Shown piece after piece: positions 49,701 to 60,703 of a DNA stretch of 64,000 bases. The notes beneath the pieces were generated by a model. It saw nothing but the letters and a program-made list of their open reading frames with translations. It ran no database searches and was not told the DNA's origin. How positions within the stretch are numbered: position 1 is the first letter of the stretch; each line of letters starts with the position of its first letter. The position numbers and the translations under genes are program-made. This stretch comes from Anaplasma phagocytophilum str. Webster. Its GTDB lineage: Bacteria; Pseudomonadota; Alphaproteobacteria; Rickettsiales; Anaplasmataceae. The DNA is taken from NCBI RefSeq assembly GCF_000964685.1, contig NZ_LANS01000001.1, forward strand, positions 1,178,001-1,242,000. Direction: 5' to 3'.

Positions 49701-50798
49701 ACTACTAGTGAAGCTGTAACTAGAGAATCTGCAAGTGCATCTACTTCTAAAGGTCTAGGCACAGAAACTGAAAATGCATCTACTTCTAAAGGTCTAGATG
49801 CAAGATGTGTACAGGTGTGTGAACTAAGTACTCAATATATGGCTGCTATAGCGAGGCAGAATGCTAAAAAAAGAGGGCAGATTATAAAGCAGCTATGCGA
49901 TATGGATGCTGTTCATATGCTGATCAATTCTCTGAAAGAAGCGCTTGATCTTGCGAAACATAATCAAGATTCTGTAGGTATAGAAAGGCTGCAAGAAGTT
50001 CTAAGTACTATACCGCAGGATGAAAAAGCTATAAAAGCAGCGAGAAAACCTGTGTTTGTCAGAAAGAGTGCTACTACTAGTGAAGCTGTAACTAGAGAAT
50101 CTGCAAGTGCATCTACTCCTAAAGATCTGGTTCAAGAAGCGGTGAATTCTACAGATATAGCTGGAGAATCTATGCCTATAAAAGAGACCATCGCAGCTCA
50201 AGCTGTAACTAGAGAATCTGCAAGTGCATCTACTTCTAAAGGTCTAGGCACAGAAGCTGCAAGTGCGTCTACTTCTAGAGGTCTGGATGCAAGATCTGCA
50301 AATGTATCTGCTCCTAAAGATCCAGGCAGAGAAACTGCGAGTGTGCCGACTCCTGAAGATCAAGACAGAAAAGCTGCACGAGTGTATGAGCTAGCTCCTC
50401 AATATGTATCTGCTATAACGGGGCGAAGTGCTAAAAAAAGAGAACCGATTATAGGAGAGCTGTACAATATGGACGCTGTACAGGTGCTTACTAGGATTCT
50501 GAGCGAAGAGCATGAAGTTGCAAAACGTAACAGAGATTCTAAGAGCATAGCAAAGCTGAAAAAAGCTCTAAAGGCTGTAGCTAAGGATGAAAAAGCTCTC
50601 AAAGCAAGGTCAAAAGGTAAGGTTCAAAACGCAGTTCTAAATGATCCAGGAAAATACAATGCAGATTTGCCTCAATTAGGGGCTACTGTAGAGTACACAG
50701 CTTCAATGGAAAAAGATAAAGGTATTGTGCCATCTATCTTGCATATGAAAGGTGACTCTGAGCTGATTGGAGAAGATATTATTCGAGGAACAGTATAA
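40737..50798 (+). CDS. Giant membrane-anchored repeat protein, 3353 aa, unknown function
   Basis: One uninterrupted 10-kb frame. N-terminus: basic, then four hydrophobic spans at about residues 27-48, 54-70, 84-104 and 120-140. A disordered Ser/Ala/Lys linker follows (160-330). Two copies of a shared module occur, with cores near residues 650-740 (KALVQQFLADSSFRAAL) and 1220-1310 (LLRRFFSDIHFRDLI); both end in a helix with P-x-x-x-x-x-F. From about 1560 onward some 17 units of a ~75-residue charged helical repeat follow, with signature Y-(L/I)-x-A-x-x-x-x-A-E-(R/K)-x-x-I. Residues 2801-3055 are three apparently identical 85-residue blocks. No signal peptide or enzyme motif. Shared features with neighbours suggest one family; location at the bacterial surface or vacuole membrane is inference. 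Confidence 0.9.
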   Translation: MIDHKKDKREVELSQLGKKTRLSSRQLLYVVTSIVLSLVAALVAILLHMQYGFPLMGLSILSVAIMQAAFVSHVTIDALATRYIGSKIFLPMVSVAAIVAFALMFQYGLPAALTELGLNSIVVSVFLATCLSHTLIKSLAIKISSKLEERSLKAQENSPGKQNSQEKAVSAEKARIIVEAEDVAREAQREYSEEVGVFVHEGRKILRVKGDDKASGAGASKSSASPAEDATQVILPSGNNTSSAVSSNDSAKVHPKLLDRQQNERASVKESHASQPPAATPAKVFVGNAPQGTQKVNSSQVSSQDKGVIQKGDASNSGRDGLVKAIHVIPKFIPKLNTPVEHDVSAIAPQDVMNDIMKAIRFENGGYYSNSGRLIEVLHRGNGATAEDKMHVFINFDMMPWSRRTCADTEVFDDIRRGSWKEEILQEAAKDGFATLYYDGFRDKFCVGQSRKFPINKIIVCIGGTQEDAAKQVKAHAPLARNELFLQFECDNLKRSNYQIRLKKALELSSSTCNVELCTYIPTTEINNRIVAKMLDVNRAQKNDLWSRMCEQYLKYSAELCNNSGATLGSERGLKKYIARNIDKVSVLLKSGILPEESSTCAKKILDTINDRSIDDRDSSTLDPTVEESCVFTQFCAVYSNGNELFNDLSLRDRKALVQQFLADSSFRAALINHALHAMLEFVQSDKNRVHYNMQDIEEKMPYLCRQIPGLALIAFQVVSAVIKKEVLKKQDSSVGKTRGRESAESVLFRIANINLSDDAIIGKTKEDIDNEIYPSSYGISLANLSLFLKNIISSSNLKEYEDLPIETQIRKCLYSNDPAVINKLATAIILTDLQGGHIIDTSLYASFKQRCNAQEIGILDHIIHPQDIKKFLFLQDALKPEVVDITHSVINSQGKCQLHGLEHEPPSPPMPPKPTSKLQDVFNKCTSWIGVGLLNGGDSKPGYVTLSKGHNSILKRIGAIEPKGLWENQEAGVSDLANASNRQVILSLYVKTKSDVVINQQFIQYLDVARTNTNGVPISLSRRGQFVDFAANGKEFSVLSDNGILNAQMVEGYGNDVRVIDSIPDNVMHLVLKSSIPQDVRICEDNCNIYVNPTKGSDAVLVCDAEAPLSTSSLLRAMLSNNIKSRGLSTPFRLYSCHCNDTMQVDEINHAALFSSYKSAAKDKGIAYAAIAKASNGQIITNGRGTSLDDLSMIFGLSYTGDDLAPESITQDRHAYCIEEVEANLLRRFFSDIHFRDLIISSAFFQIAKAISAYGHGNAQRRADYFPILLKHMPVSLEIFKVIAASATGQELSFDDEQYIEASVCNSILLAAGKENAVVEENGGLIEKACRQTQDFNEVLYAYLLNKKGFLEVAAADFQDDLEMIKGISQRACSPDSEVRSAIFGVLQSIDYTELDSSLLSKAMSLACADYFRRFKVQTFIPNESTGNNIVVQSVTIGFYNAFSSFRSNRSDLIDSGFFTEYMPKCIKIRYPLVVNNCIGIYHANGPFYKQYTVTPIENESISVLPAIEDIEDKVRSDIQDVVPWKGHVGLRASLGNQTFEAISKDEIAARREYVSELLERYFDAGIEDGVREQIIEQLLDIGTGSLRLVKQCLLNKYNAMGDRDSEEHAKYQSAIVSCAQVLYTAYINNLVEKYIYARGDAEAREQIVKVLDANKVLDLAETCLVKKSAAVEDKDFRSMVLIKEAQSSLKLAGKVLASRAAFIKYRAEQYLDAGFRSAEGKLLVTKILRMKALRPAKQHLFEKYQAIKGQDLQEERRIEEAIRFLDVNVIPVYIAELAENYLDVRGRGTEGKRLVKEMCSIEGIHPSIKYLFSKYQAIKGSDFQEEQRIKDAISSLNVVIRGIDARGLDEGDENQKIEIEEVIDELYASGAIRHATIKGQDSQREQGNVIDSITAANELTSIRREAKQVSALAEKYIGAVARDAECKGIVKELDAKGAIGIAKKYLRVKHATVTKDSQKNRLQEAIDSLNTVTEAMARRATRAQGLVRRYLSSPNEEMKMLLQEYIDARGKSIERSRIIRKLLSIDALDMAIKYLEERYKYERGTGSQRELQLLEALDALDIEKKREERLKELKRKNALVKELVGKYCDVMCKDAERKEILEELKSMKSVDITIDLDLERSAIKHQDSKRAELLKEIIDALEWDMDLEQVDSFIADYKASVLGKDDVLRAETLDNLRLHSYTDLAMSRLSARLDAATEDQDREQLQKVIESLTQDFADFADYARKSALVKELVEKCCDGVGKDAERKEILKELKSLKGADIMPYLRQEYDDLEHQDSKRAELLKEIIDSLERDIELKEVDSFIADYKASVLGKDDVLRAETVDGLQEKNHVDLAMSRLSAMRDAATEDQDREQLQKVIESLTQDFADYARKNARIKELLEEYIAARGKDAERVQIIRKVRNVDTVMLVKTMLIRHVDEKKGAIKREMQRHLAKDICDIERDFKIIEEEQSRTKYLADKYLCAGGISKDAERRWIAEDLCDMDTVQLAIDHLYTKCNAAENTESSHKDLIKKSIVDLARDCENREKIMARAESLAMRCIRESNIDEVIKELQTINGLDLARKYLTVRFIDTGETLTHDPKQEKIRSVIRLLEYKKGEEEVRHLITKYLAIGTSAERAEMLKDLNTEESIATKDLLVREYANNAQGSQQDLIKEAIDTLQTITKTTLVHQLVGKYLASMDDGAARRKIADGIRAMGVGEIACQYLIEKRDAAMENQDIETGALFSEILEGFNQDVMAFNRSIAPARELEKKYADSVGGEGVLREQITERQYAQGTTDLAESSRKVEHSATKYSQEEGLQEAVNSIDVPGKPVFVRKSATTSEAVTRESASASTSKGLGTETENASTSKGLDARCVQVCELSTQYMAAIARQNAKKRGQIIKQLCDAVNSIDVPGKPVFVRKSATTSEAVTRESASASTSKGLGTETENASTSKGLDARCVQVCELSTQYMAAIARQNAKKRGQIIKQLCDAVNSIDVPGKPVFVRKSATTSEAVTRESASASTSKGLGTETENASTSKGLDARCVQVCELSTQYMAAIARQNAKKRGQIIKQLCDMDAVHMLINSLKEALDLAKHNQDSVGIERLQEVLSTIPQDEKAIKAARKPVFVRKSATTSEAVTRESASASTPKDLVQEAVNSTDIAGESMPIKETIAAQAVTRESASASTSKGLGTEAASASTSRGLDARSANVSAPKDPGRETASVPTPEDQDRKAARVYELAPQYVSAITGRSAKKREPIIGELYNMDAVQVLTRILSEEHEVAKRNRDSKSIAKLKKALKAVAKDEKALKARSKGKVQNAVLNDPGKYNADLPQLGATVEYTASMEKDKGIVPSILHMKGDSELIGEDIIRGTV
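46974..47868 (+). repeat. 447-bp (149-residue) imperfect direct repeat in the giant gene
   Basis: Two units start near 46974 and 47421. Long stretches are identical (SFIADYKASVLGKDDVLRAE and AATEDQDREQLQKVIESLTQ), separated by diverged parts. This is an intermediate-age duplication, older than the 255-bp copies further downstream. Confidence 0.85.
49137..49901 (+). repeat. Three apparently identical 255-bp tandem repeats in the giant gene
   Basis: Copies start at 49137, 49392 and 49647. Each encodes the same 85 residues: NSIDVPGKPVFVRKSATTSE, a Ser/Thr-rich ASASTSKGLGTE piece and one ~75-residue-type helical element (YMAAIARQNAKKRGQIIKQL). I saw no base differences between copies. The frame is preserved because 255 is divisible by three. 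Partial related copies continue to about 50300. Confidence 0.92.
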
Positions 50799-50850
50799 GA
50801 GTTATGACTAACTCTTTAAGTGATACCTTAGAAGAGTAGTAATAAAAGTG

Positions 50851-50884
50851 CTTGGAGATGCGAATTTAAAGCCGCATCTCCAGG
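50851..50884 (+). terminator. Stem-loop after the giant gene
   Basis: TGGAGATGCG (50853-50862) pairs exactly with CGCATCTCCA (50873-50882); two further pairs at the base are possible. It lies 55 bp beyond the stop. There is no T-run, so termination efficiency is uncertain. Confidence 0.5.
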
Positions 50885-51411
50885 TATATAAACGCTTATA
50901 GTACCTACCCTTTGGTTGCTGGTATACTACCCTAGATAGACAAAACACATCTGGGAGCATTTCTCACCTATGCAAATTACTTTCAACTCAGTAATTTCTA
51001 ATCGTTTTAGTATAATATAAGAGAGAGAAGTGATACAGCAGTGCAGTATCTTAAAGAAGAAAAGATAAGGAAATTTATAAATTTCCTTTAGGTAATTCCC
51101 ATAGGCATATCATGATGCATAATGCGCTTAAAGAGAAATTTGCTGTTTTCTGGAAAAGTAAATAGATTTTAGAAGCACAGATGCTTTGAATATATTGACT
51201 TGCAGGTAAAAGATTCACTTCCCAGGTTCCCTCTAAATAATGCCTTAGCTACTTAAATAAATCTTTCTTTTTATTAAATTAACACTAATGGCACAGTACA
51301 ATGTTCTCGCGCCTGTGCGTACAACTAAGTGCAATATAAGACAATAATCTAGCTGATAAGTTGAAATTTTCACTCATTAGTTGCATCATTGCAGAGTATT
51401 ATGTCTTATAA
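50885..51411. other. Intergenic, about 530 bp
   Basis: AT-rich spacer between the giant gene and the 713-residue gene. No gene or RNA seen. Confidence 0.4.
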
Positions 51412-53553
51412 GTGGGTAAGGGTATGTATAGGCAAGGTGCCGGTAGAAAAGGAAGGGATGCTAATGATCGATTACAGAGATTTGGCGAAGCCCTTGCATA
51501 TCTTGGTGCCTGTGCGCTACTTACAGCGGCCTTAATACTAGTAATCAGTCTTATCATATCAAAAAAGCATCGTCCAATTTGGGTGGTGGCGGTATTAGCC
51601 ATAGCCGTTCTTGCTGTCTCATTGGCTGTATTAGTCGCCGTGATGTCTGGGAGTGTATTCAGGAAAAGGGTTACTGCCGACCTAGATAGGTATACGCCTT
51701 CTGAAAGACACGATACAAGGTGTGTTGCGTGTCAGCCTGATAATCCTAGGGATTTGCTTCCTGGATCTCAAATTGTTGCGCACGTAGAGAATGCAGAATT
51801 GCAGCAAAATGAAGAAAGTACGGGAGCAAGAAGGCGCGTATATGATGCATACATGATATGTGCTATATCGAGTGATGCCTTAGGAGATGATGCTGCTCAC
51901 ACAAGAGCCATTTCTTGCTGCAAAAGAGGGGATGTTGCTTTAGTTACAGAACCGGGAAACAAAGATAAGGTTGTTTTACGCATTGGTGAGAAGCATATTG
52001 ATAGCAGTCAGTTCAAGTTGTTTTCTAGTAGATGCAGTGATTATAGGCCTAATATAGGCCATCCGTATAGGATGCGCTTAGTTTTTAAGATGAGGCGTAG
52101 CAACTTTAAGATTATTAACAACTCTAAAGTTCATCATGTTGCGTTGCTTGCAGAGAGGGGTGTTGGTGATACTCCTCCAAGGCATAGGGTGGATGCGTAC
52201 TGCTTATCAGAAGTTGGAATTACATATTGTAACCTTGTCTCTGCGATGTTTTCGCGGGAGCTTTTGTGTAGCACTAGGGGTATGATGGCTTTCAAACGAT
52301 ATGCACTATTTTACTACTTGTGTACTCAAGGGTTTACTCAGATCGTGTATACCTGCGATGGCAATATGTGGATGGATATTAATCCTCTTTTTTATACGAC
52401 TAGGTTGGGTATGAGGATTGCATCAGATATTAAGAGCAATCCTTTCGGCTTTGCGTGCCATATGCTGAAGCTCAGACAGAAAGGTGATGAAATGTCTCGC
52501 AGACTTCTATGCTTTTTAGAGGCTGTGCGCGATAATACTCCAGATGATCTACCGCAACCGCATGATACAAAAAATGAAGATGTTTACACTGCAATGTGTG
52601 CGGTATATGCATGCTCTGTTGGTTATAAAAGATTTTTTCAACCGCCAACTACGCCGCTGACAAGGCGGTCGCTATATTTCATGTTCCTTTACAATATGCA
52701 ATTCCGTACTTCGGTAGTCGCACAGATGCTGGCTAGGGAGTTGCAGTCGCTTTTAGCTCCTGGTCATTGCGAGAGGGAATATTACTCTTTTGTTGAGAAG
52801 TCCATGCCTTTCGTCACTATACAAGTGAACTTTGTATTGCAAGTTTTAAATGAAAGATCAACAGAAAGGCTAAGGGATATGTATGTTAGAGGGGCAGAGT
52901 ATGAACGAGAGATTATTGCTTATATCTTTCTAGATGAGCGTGTACGTACTGATTTTGTGGCAAAGGCATTAACACGGTGTCCAGAATTTCTAGATAATCT
53001 TCAAGAGCATATACGTGATCGTGAGTTAGGAGATAGCCTAGCTATTGGTTTTGATATTAGTCAGTCCAGTGAAGAAAGTATTAATGAAGCTTATAGGAGG
53101 GCTCAAGCATGTGTGCCTTATGCCATCGTGCGAGCACTTTGTGAGCTCTATAACACGACTGGAGTAAATTTGGCTTGCAGTATTGATCAAACAACTGGGG
53201 AGGTTTTATACAAAAGGCAACAAGAAATGCTTTTAGAGGAAGCAGATATGTGCCTTGCGGAGTCGGTGTCTGTTGTCACGGGTATGGCAGGTTATTATAC
53301 TACAACATATCCTGAGCTTATGGCTGAAACAGCGGAAATTCATATGCGGGCTCCTGGGTATAGTTTATGCAGGGTTTATATCTCAGATGCTCCTGAATCA
53401 GGTCAAGGTACTGTAAATTGTGAGTGCATAGATATTTCTGCAAGTGGTGCTGTAGACGATCGTGGTGCAGTAAGTGAAGCTGCGACAGCGTTGGAACTAG
53501 AAACAATGCCAGAAAATTCCATAACGGAGGAAAATATCAAGCGAGCTTCATAA
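51412..53553 (+). CDS. Membrane-anchored hypothetical protein, 713 aa, paralogous module
   Basis: I take the GTG at 51412; an ATG at 51424 in frame is equally possible. Two hydrophobic spans (about residues 28-50 and 56-80, LGACALLTAALILVISLII and WVVAVLAIAVLAVSLAVLV) form an N-terminal hairpin after a basic start. The soluble part is rich in Cys and Arg. Around residues 420-500, RRSLYFMFLYNMQFRTSVV followed by a SMPFVTIQVNFVLQVL helix matches in pattern the module of the 3353- and 1191-residue proteins. The C-terminal 80 residues are acidic. No enzyme motif seen. Same strand as the giant gene. Confidence 0.85.
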   Translation: MGKGMYRQGAGRKGRDANDRLQRFGEALAYLGACALLTAALILVISLIISKKHRPIWVVAVLAIAVLAVSLAVLVAVMSGSVFRKRVTADLDRYTPSERHDTRCVACQPDNPRDLLPGSQIVAHVENAELQQNEESTGARRRVYDAYMICAISSDALGDDAAHTRAISCCKRGDVALVTEPGNKDKVVLRIGEKHIDSSQFKLFSSRCSDYRPNIGHPYRMRLVFKMRRSNFKIINNSKVHHVALLAERGVGDTPPRHRVDAYCLSEVGITYCNLVSAMFSRELLCSTRGMMAFKRYALFYYLCTQGFTQIVYTCDGNMWMDINPLFYTTRLGMRIASDIKSNPFGFACHMLKLRQKGDEMSRRLLCFLEAVRDNTPDDLPQPHDTKNEDVYTAMCAVYACSVGYKRFFQPPTTPLTRRSLYFMFLYNMQFRTSVVAQMLARELQSLLAPGHCEREYYSFVEKSMPFVTIQVNFVLQVLNERSTERLRDMYVRGAEYEREIIAYIFLDERVRTDFVAKALTRCPEFLDNLQEHIRDRELGDSLAIGFDISQSSEESINEAYRRAQACVPYAIVRALCELYNTTGVNLACSIDQTTGEVLYKRQQEMLLEEADMCLAESVSVVTGMAGYYTTTYPELMAETAEIHMRAPGYSLCRVYISDAPESGQGTVNCECIDISASGAVDDRGAVSEAATALELETMPENSITEENIKRAS

Positions 53554-56783
<3,230 letters not shown>

Positions 56784-57330
56784 GCAGAAATTGATGTTCT
56801 GAGCATATGAGCTTGGTTGTAATTTAGGGTAGGGAGGCGGTAGACGGTGATTCGTGCTTCATGGTATGTTGTGAAGGCCAGCTGGAGGAATATCTTCGTT
56901 TTGCTGCTTGTATGGTACGATAAAGCATTTATGCGCAAGCTCATTTATGGCGTAGAAGCTGAGTTATCTTGAGTAAGAAATATGCTGCTATGATAAAGGG
57001 TTTTGGGGTTTTATATATGCATATCTAAGTGTGCTATATTGTTCACGACTGTATGCTTTTGCCTTTTTATAGTTTATTATGGTATACTAGGTATTCTTAA
57101 GATGCGTGTGTTATGTTTTGGTTATCTTGGAAGTGGTGCAAGTTAGCCTCTAAGACGTGTTAATCTGAGATTGCTTGGCTTATGAGCAGTATATGCTCTG
57201 CAGAAGTCTGCATATTCTTTTAAATAGTTTTGTTTTAGTGGTGTTACCGCTGCCCGTTGGGTTTGGTTTATGTATTGACGGAGTGGGGCTATTTGATAGA
57301 ATTGTCTCTGTTTCTTTGTGGGTAATTAGT
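56784..57330. other. Intergenic, 547 bp, with promoter
   Basis: Separates gyrB from the small protein gene ahead of nuoG. A good promoter candidate lies at 57059-57088. No gene seen. Confidence 0.5.
57059..57088 (+). promoter_or_regulatory. Candidate promoter for the small protein-nuoG-nuoH operon
   Basis: TTGCCT (57059-57064), 18-bp spacer, TATACT (57083-57088). It is followed by about 240 bp of leader before the ATG at 57331. Confidence 0.45.
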
Positions 57331-57546
57331 ATGGCTAAGGGTGGAAAGGTTGCAAAGACCGCGAGTAAGAACAATCCTCTGCAACGGAAAAAGGGAATTA
57401 CTGCAAAATTATACAATGGTAAGCAGGTAAAGCCTGTAAAGTATGTTAATCGTGATAAGGGGCAAGTCTTCATGGCTGCTCAGTTTGATGATGAGAGCCT
57501 GGTGAAGGGAGCTAATGGTGTTCCTCTCGAATGGTCTAGTATATAG
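57331..57546 (+). CDS. Small basic hypothetical protein, 71 aa
   Basis: The protein (MAKGGKVAKTASKNNPLQRK...) is Lys-rich in its first half and ends DDESLVKGANGVPLEWSSI. The frame is open upstream to 57175, but the ATG at 57331 begins the well-composed part. It lies 9 bp before the nuoG start, so it is probably co-transcribed and coupled. No family is recognised; its position suggests a conserved partner of the nuoG operon in Anaplasmataceae, which is inference. Confidence 0.7.
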   Translation: MAKGGKVAKTASKNNPLQRKKGITAKLYNGKQVKPVKYVNRDKGQVFMAAQFDDESLVKGANGVPLEWSSI

Positions 57547-57555
57547 AGGTCTGTT

Positions 57556-59634
57556 GTGGTTGAAGTTACTGTCAATTCTGTAAGCATCAATGTAGAAGAT
57601 GGAATGACGGTTCTTCAGGCATGTGAGATTGCCGGGGTAGAAATACCTAGATTTTGCTACCATGAGCGTTTGGCGATAGCCGGAAATTGTAGGATGTGTC
57701 TTGTGGAGATAGTGGGGCAGCCGAAATTAGCGGCGTCGTGTGCTATGCCTATAGCAAATGGTATGGTAATCAATACAGATACTGAAAAGGTAAAAAAGGC
57801 CAGAAAGGGAGTTCTAGAGCTGTTATTGGTCAATCATCCTTTAGATTGTCCTATATGCGATCAGGGTGGAGAGTGTGATCTTCAAGACCAGGTGGTTGCC
57901 TATGGATGCGGAATAGGTAGGTATCACGAGGAAAAAAGAGCAGTATCCAAGAAGGCTTTTGGTCCTCTTATAGAGAACTCTATGAATAGGTGCATTCACT
58001 GTACTAGGTGTGTGCGGTTTCTCTCAGACGTTGCCGGAACTTACGAATTTGGTACTTTCGGTAGGGGGGAGAAGATGGAGATAGATACTTGCGTTGAGCA
58101 AGGGGTCACTTCTGAGTTATCGGGAAACATAATTGATTTATGCCCAGTGGGGGCATTAACGTCGAAGCCATACGCGTTTAAAGCCAGGCCTTGGGAGTTG
58201 TATCACTGTGATACGATAGATGTGATGGATGCCGTAGGTTGTAGTATACGGGTGGATTGTAGAGGTCTCAATGTTCTGAGGGTCCTGCCTAGGCTGAATG
58301 AAGATGTAAACGAAGAGTGGATTTCTGATAAGACGCGGTTTGCATATGATGGTTTGGCTTTGCAGCGGTTGGATAAGCCATGTGTTCGTAAGGATGATAG
58401 GCTTGTAGAAGTAAGTTGGGATGATGCTATTGAGATAGCTGCGGGCAGATTATCTGGTGTTCAGCGTGGTAAAATTGCAGCAATTGCAGGGGACTTAGTG
58501 GATTGCGAGTCTATGTTTCTTCTTCGGAGGCTTATGTTTCATCTTGGAAGTAGCATCATGGATTGTAGGCAAGATGGGGCTAAACTGAGTGCCCTTGCTA
58601 GGAATATGTATCTCTTTAATACATCAATCGCGGGGATAGAAGCGGCGGATTTCTGTTTGTTAATTAATGCAGATTTGAGAGTAGATGCTCCTATTATAAA
58701 TGCTAGAGTGCGTAAGCAATATCTTGAGAGGGGTATGCGCATAGCATCTATAGGATGTAATTTTAGCTATAACTATCAAGTTGATCATCTCGGTGATGAT
58801 ATGGCGTTGCTGGGGGAGATATACAATGGCGATCATGAGCTATGTAAGGCTTTGATGGCTGCTGAGCATCCTATAATAATTTTGGGGCAGGATGCTATTG
58901 TGGGTGATAAAGGGCATGCTGTGCTAATGAATGTGCTGCGTATTGCTCGGAAATTTAATATTGTGCGAGATGGTTGGAATGGGTTTAACGTCTTGCATAA
59001 AGCTGCGGCAAGGGTAGGTGGTTTAGATGTTGGTTTTTTGCCGGAAGATCCGGTGAATTTCGGTGTTTCAGATATACTTTCTGCTGCTGCGAGTAATGAT
59101 GTACAGGTGTTATATTTACTTGGTGCTGATGAGGTAGATATTTTTTCCGTAAAATCTAAGAATCCTGATCTCTTTGTTATATATCAGGGGCATCATGCTG
59201 ATCGAGGAGCGCAAGTGGCTGATCTCATATTGCCGGGCGCTGCATATACGGAAAAGAGGGCTACTTATGTTAATACTGAAGGTAGAGTGCAGCGTACAGA
59301 GTTTGCAGTGCGATCTCCAGGGGAAGCGAGAGAGGATTGGAGAGTAATTAGTGATCTTGCTGAGAGGTTAGGGTGTCCTTTTGGCTATGAATCGGTCTTT
59401 GATGTCTGGAAAGGGTTAGCTGCTCTTGGTGCGCAATTTGAAGATGGTAATATAGGCAAGCTTGTGGTTTCTGAGGGAGATTTTTCTAAGGCTTTTGATT
59501 TGGAGGGTGTCGATTCTTCGCTTGAAGGCAAGTTTACGGTCGTTGGGAAGAATTTTTATATGACTGACCCTATAAGCAGGGCTTCGCCTACTATGGCTAA
59601 GTGTACTAAGTTTTTTATGAGGCAAGTCTGCTGA
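57556..59634 (+). CDS. nuoG: NADH-quinone oxidoreductase subunit G
   Basis: NuoG is the 75-kDa subunit of the complex I peripheral arm, holding most of its Fe-S wire. The N-terminal [2Fe-2S] site has C34, C45, C48 and C62. The N3-type [4Fe-4S] site has H94 with C98, C101 and C107. The N4-type [4Fe-4S] site has C146, C149, C152 and C196 (CIHCTRC and CPVGAL). A molybdopterin-oxidoreductase-like domain follows to the end. 692 residues is normal for alphaproteobacteria. It starts at a GTG (57556) with AGAGG upstream, and nuoH starts 1 bp after its stop. Confidence 0.97.
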   Translation: MVEVTVNSVSINVEDGMTVLQACEIAGVEIPRFCYHERLAIAGNCRMCLVEIVGQPKLAASCAMPIANGMVINTDTEKVKKARKGVLELLLVNHPLDCPICDQGGECDLQDQVVAYGCGIGRYHEEKRAVSKKAFGPLIENSMNRCIHCTRCVRFLSDVAGTYEFGTFGRGEKMEIDTCVEQGVTSELSGNIIDLCPVGALTSKPYAFKARPWELYHCDTIDVMDAVGCSIRVDCRGLNVLRVLPRLNEDVNEEWISDKTRFAYDGLALQRLDKPCVRKDDRLVEVSWDDAIEIAAGRLSGVQRGKIAAIAGDLVDCESMFLLRRLMFHLGSSIMDCRQDGAKLSALARNMYLFNTSIAGIEAADFCLLINADLRVDAPIINARVRKQYLERGMRIASIGCNFSYNYQVDHLGDDMALLGEIYNGDHELCKALMAAEHPIIILGQDAIVGDKGHAVLMNVLRIARKFNIVRDGWNGFNVLHKAAARVGGLDVGFLPEDPVNFGVSDILSAAASNDVQVLYLLGADEVDIFSVKSKNPDLFVIYQGHHADRGAQVADLILPGAAYTEKRATYVNTEGRVQRTEFAVRSPGEAREDWRVISDLAERLGCPFGYESVFDVWKGLAALGAQFEDGNIGKLVVSEGDFSKAFDLEGVDSSLEGKFTVVGKNFYMTDPISRASPTMAKCTKFFMRQVC

Positions 59635-59635
59635 T

Positions 59636-60703
59636 ATGGATACTTTGTATGCTTTATATGGGTGGTTAGTTGCTTCGGGAATGCAGCTAGTAGGTATGGT
59701 CGCCTTGATGGTGGGTGTACTTGTGAGTGTTGCGTATCTTGTATATATGGAACGGAAGGTGATGGCTTTCATGCAGCTAAGGCATGGTCCTAGTGTTGTG
59801 GGGCCTTGGGGTTTATTGCAGCCGTTTTCTGATGCGCTGAAGTTGCTTGCTAAAGAGTGTATTATTCCGTTTAAATCAAGAGGGTGGGCGTTTTTTGCGG
59901 CGCCGGTTATTACCTTTGCGCTTGCGCTTGCGGGATGGGCTGTGATTCCTTTGGGTGCTACTGAGGTAATCAGGGATGGTGTTGTTGTAGTAATGCCCTA
60001 TGTTGTAGCTGACCTTAATTTAGGAGTGCTTTATGTTTTAGCTATATCATCTTTGGAGGTGTATGGCATTATTATGGCGGGTTGGGCTAGTGGCTCAAAT
60101 TATGCATTTTTAGGTGCTATAAGATCGGTTTCCCAGATGATTTCGTATGAGATGTCTATGGGGCTGGTTATGTTGTCTGTCTCGTTGTGTGCTGGTTCTT
60201 TGAGGTTGACTGATATTGTGGTAGCAAGGCACGCAATGCCATATTGGATGGATTTGCTTCTCTTGCCAATGGCGGGTGTATTTTTTGTTTCTATGTTAGC
60301 GGAGACAAATCGCCATCCGTTTGATCTTCCTGAAGCTGAATCTGAGCTTGTCTCAGGATATAATGTTGAATATTCCTCGATGTCATTTGCTATGTTCTTT
60401 TTAGGGGAATATGCCAACATGATATTAGTTAGTGCAATGATGGTTGTTCTATTTCTAGGTGGTTGGTATCCTCCGCTAAATATTCATATTTTGTATTACA
60501 TTCCTGGATTTGTTTGGTTCTGTTCTAAAGTATTTCTTTTACTATTCTGCTTTATTTGGGTCAGATCTACCGTTCCTAGGTATAGATATGATCAGCTCAT
60601 GCGTTTGGGATGGAAGGTGTTTTTGCCATTTTCTTTTGTTTGGGTAATGGTGATATCAGGTGTTCTTTTATGGGTCAAGGCTCTACCTGGTATGCAGAAC
60701 TAA
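59636..60703 (+). CDS. nuoH: NADH-quinone oxidoreductase subunit H
   Basis: NuoH is the membrane subunit joining the quinone site to the proton-pumping arm. It has about eight hydrophobic spans and the family signatures [20 protein letters not shown] near residue 31, [14 protein letters not shown] and [20 protein letters not shown] near residue 224. 355 residues is normal. The ATG follows the nuoG stop by one base, so the two are translationally coupled. A terminator-like hairpin lies downstream. Confidence 0.98.
   Translation: MDTLYALYGWLVASGMQLVGMVALMVGVLVSVAYLVYMERKVMAFMQLRHGPSVVGPWGLLQPFSDALKLLAKECIIPFKSRGWAFFAAPVITFALALAGWAVIPLGATEVIRDGVVVVMPYVVADLNLGVLYVLAISSLEVYGIIMAGWASGSNYAFLGAIRSVSQMISYEMSMGLVMLSVSLCAGSLRLTDIVVARHAMPYWMDLLLLPMAGVFFVSMLAETNRHPFDLPEAESELVSGYNVEYSSMSFAMFFLGEYANMILVSAMMVVLFLGGWYPPLNIHILYYIPGFVWFCSKVFLLLFCFIWVRSTVPRYRYDQLMRLGWKVFLPFSFVWVMVISGVLLWVKALPGMQN

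Noticed and set aside
49322-49762. Two identical 61-codon minus-strand frames
   Set aside because: Mirror images of the 255-bp repeats in the giant gene, not independent genes.
49137-49901. CRISPR-like array
   Set aside because: Units are 255 bp, contiguous, in-frame and coding, with no spacers; the 81-bp and 126-bp repeats are rejected for the same reason. No cas genes are present.
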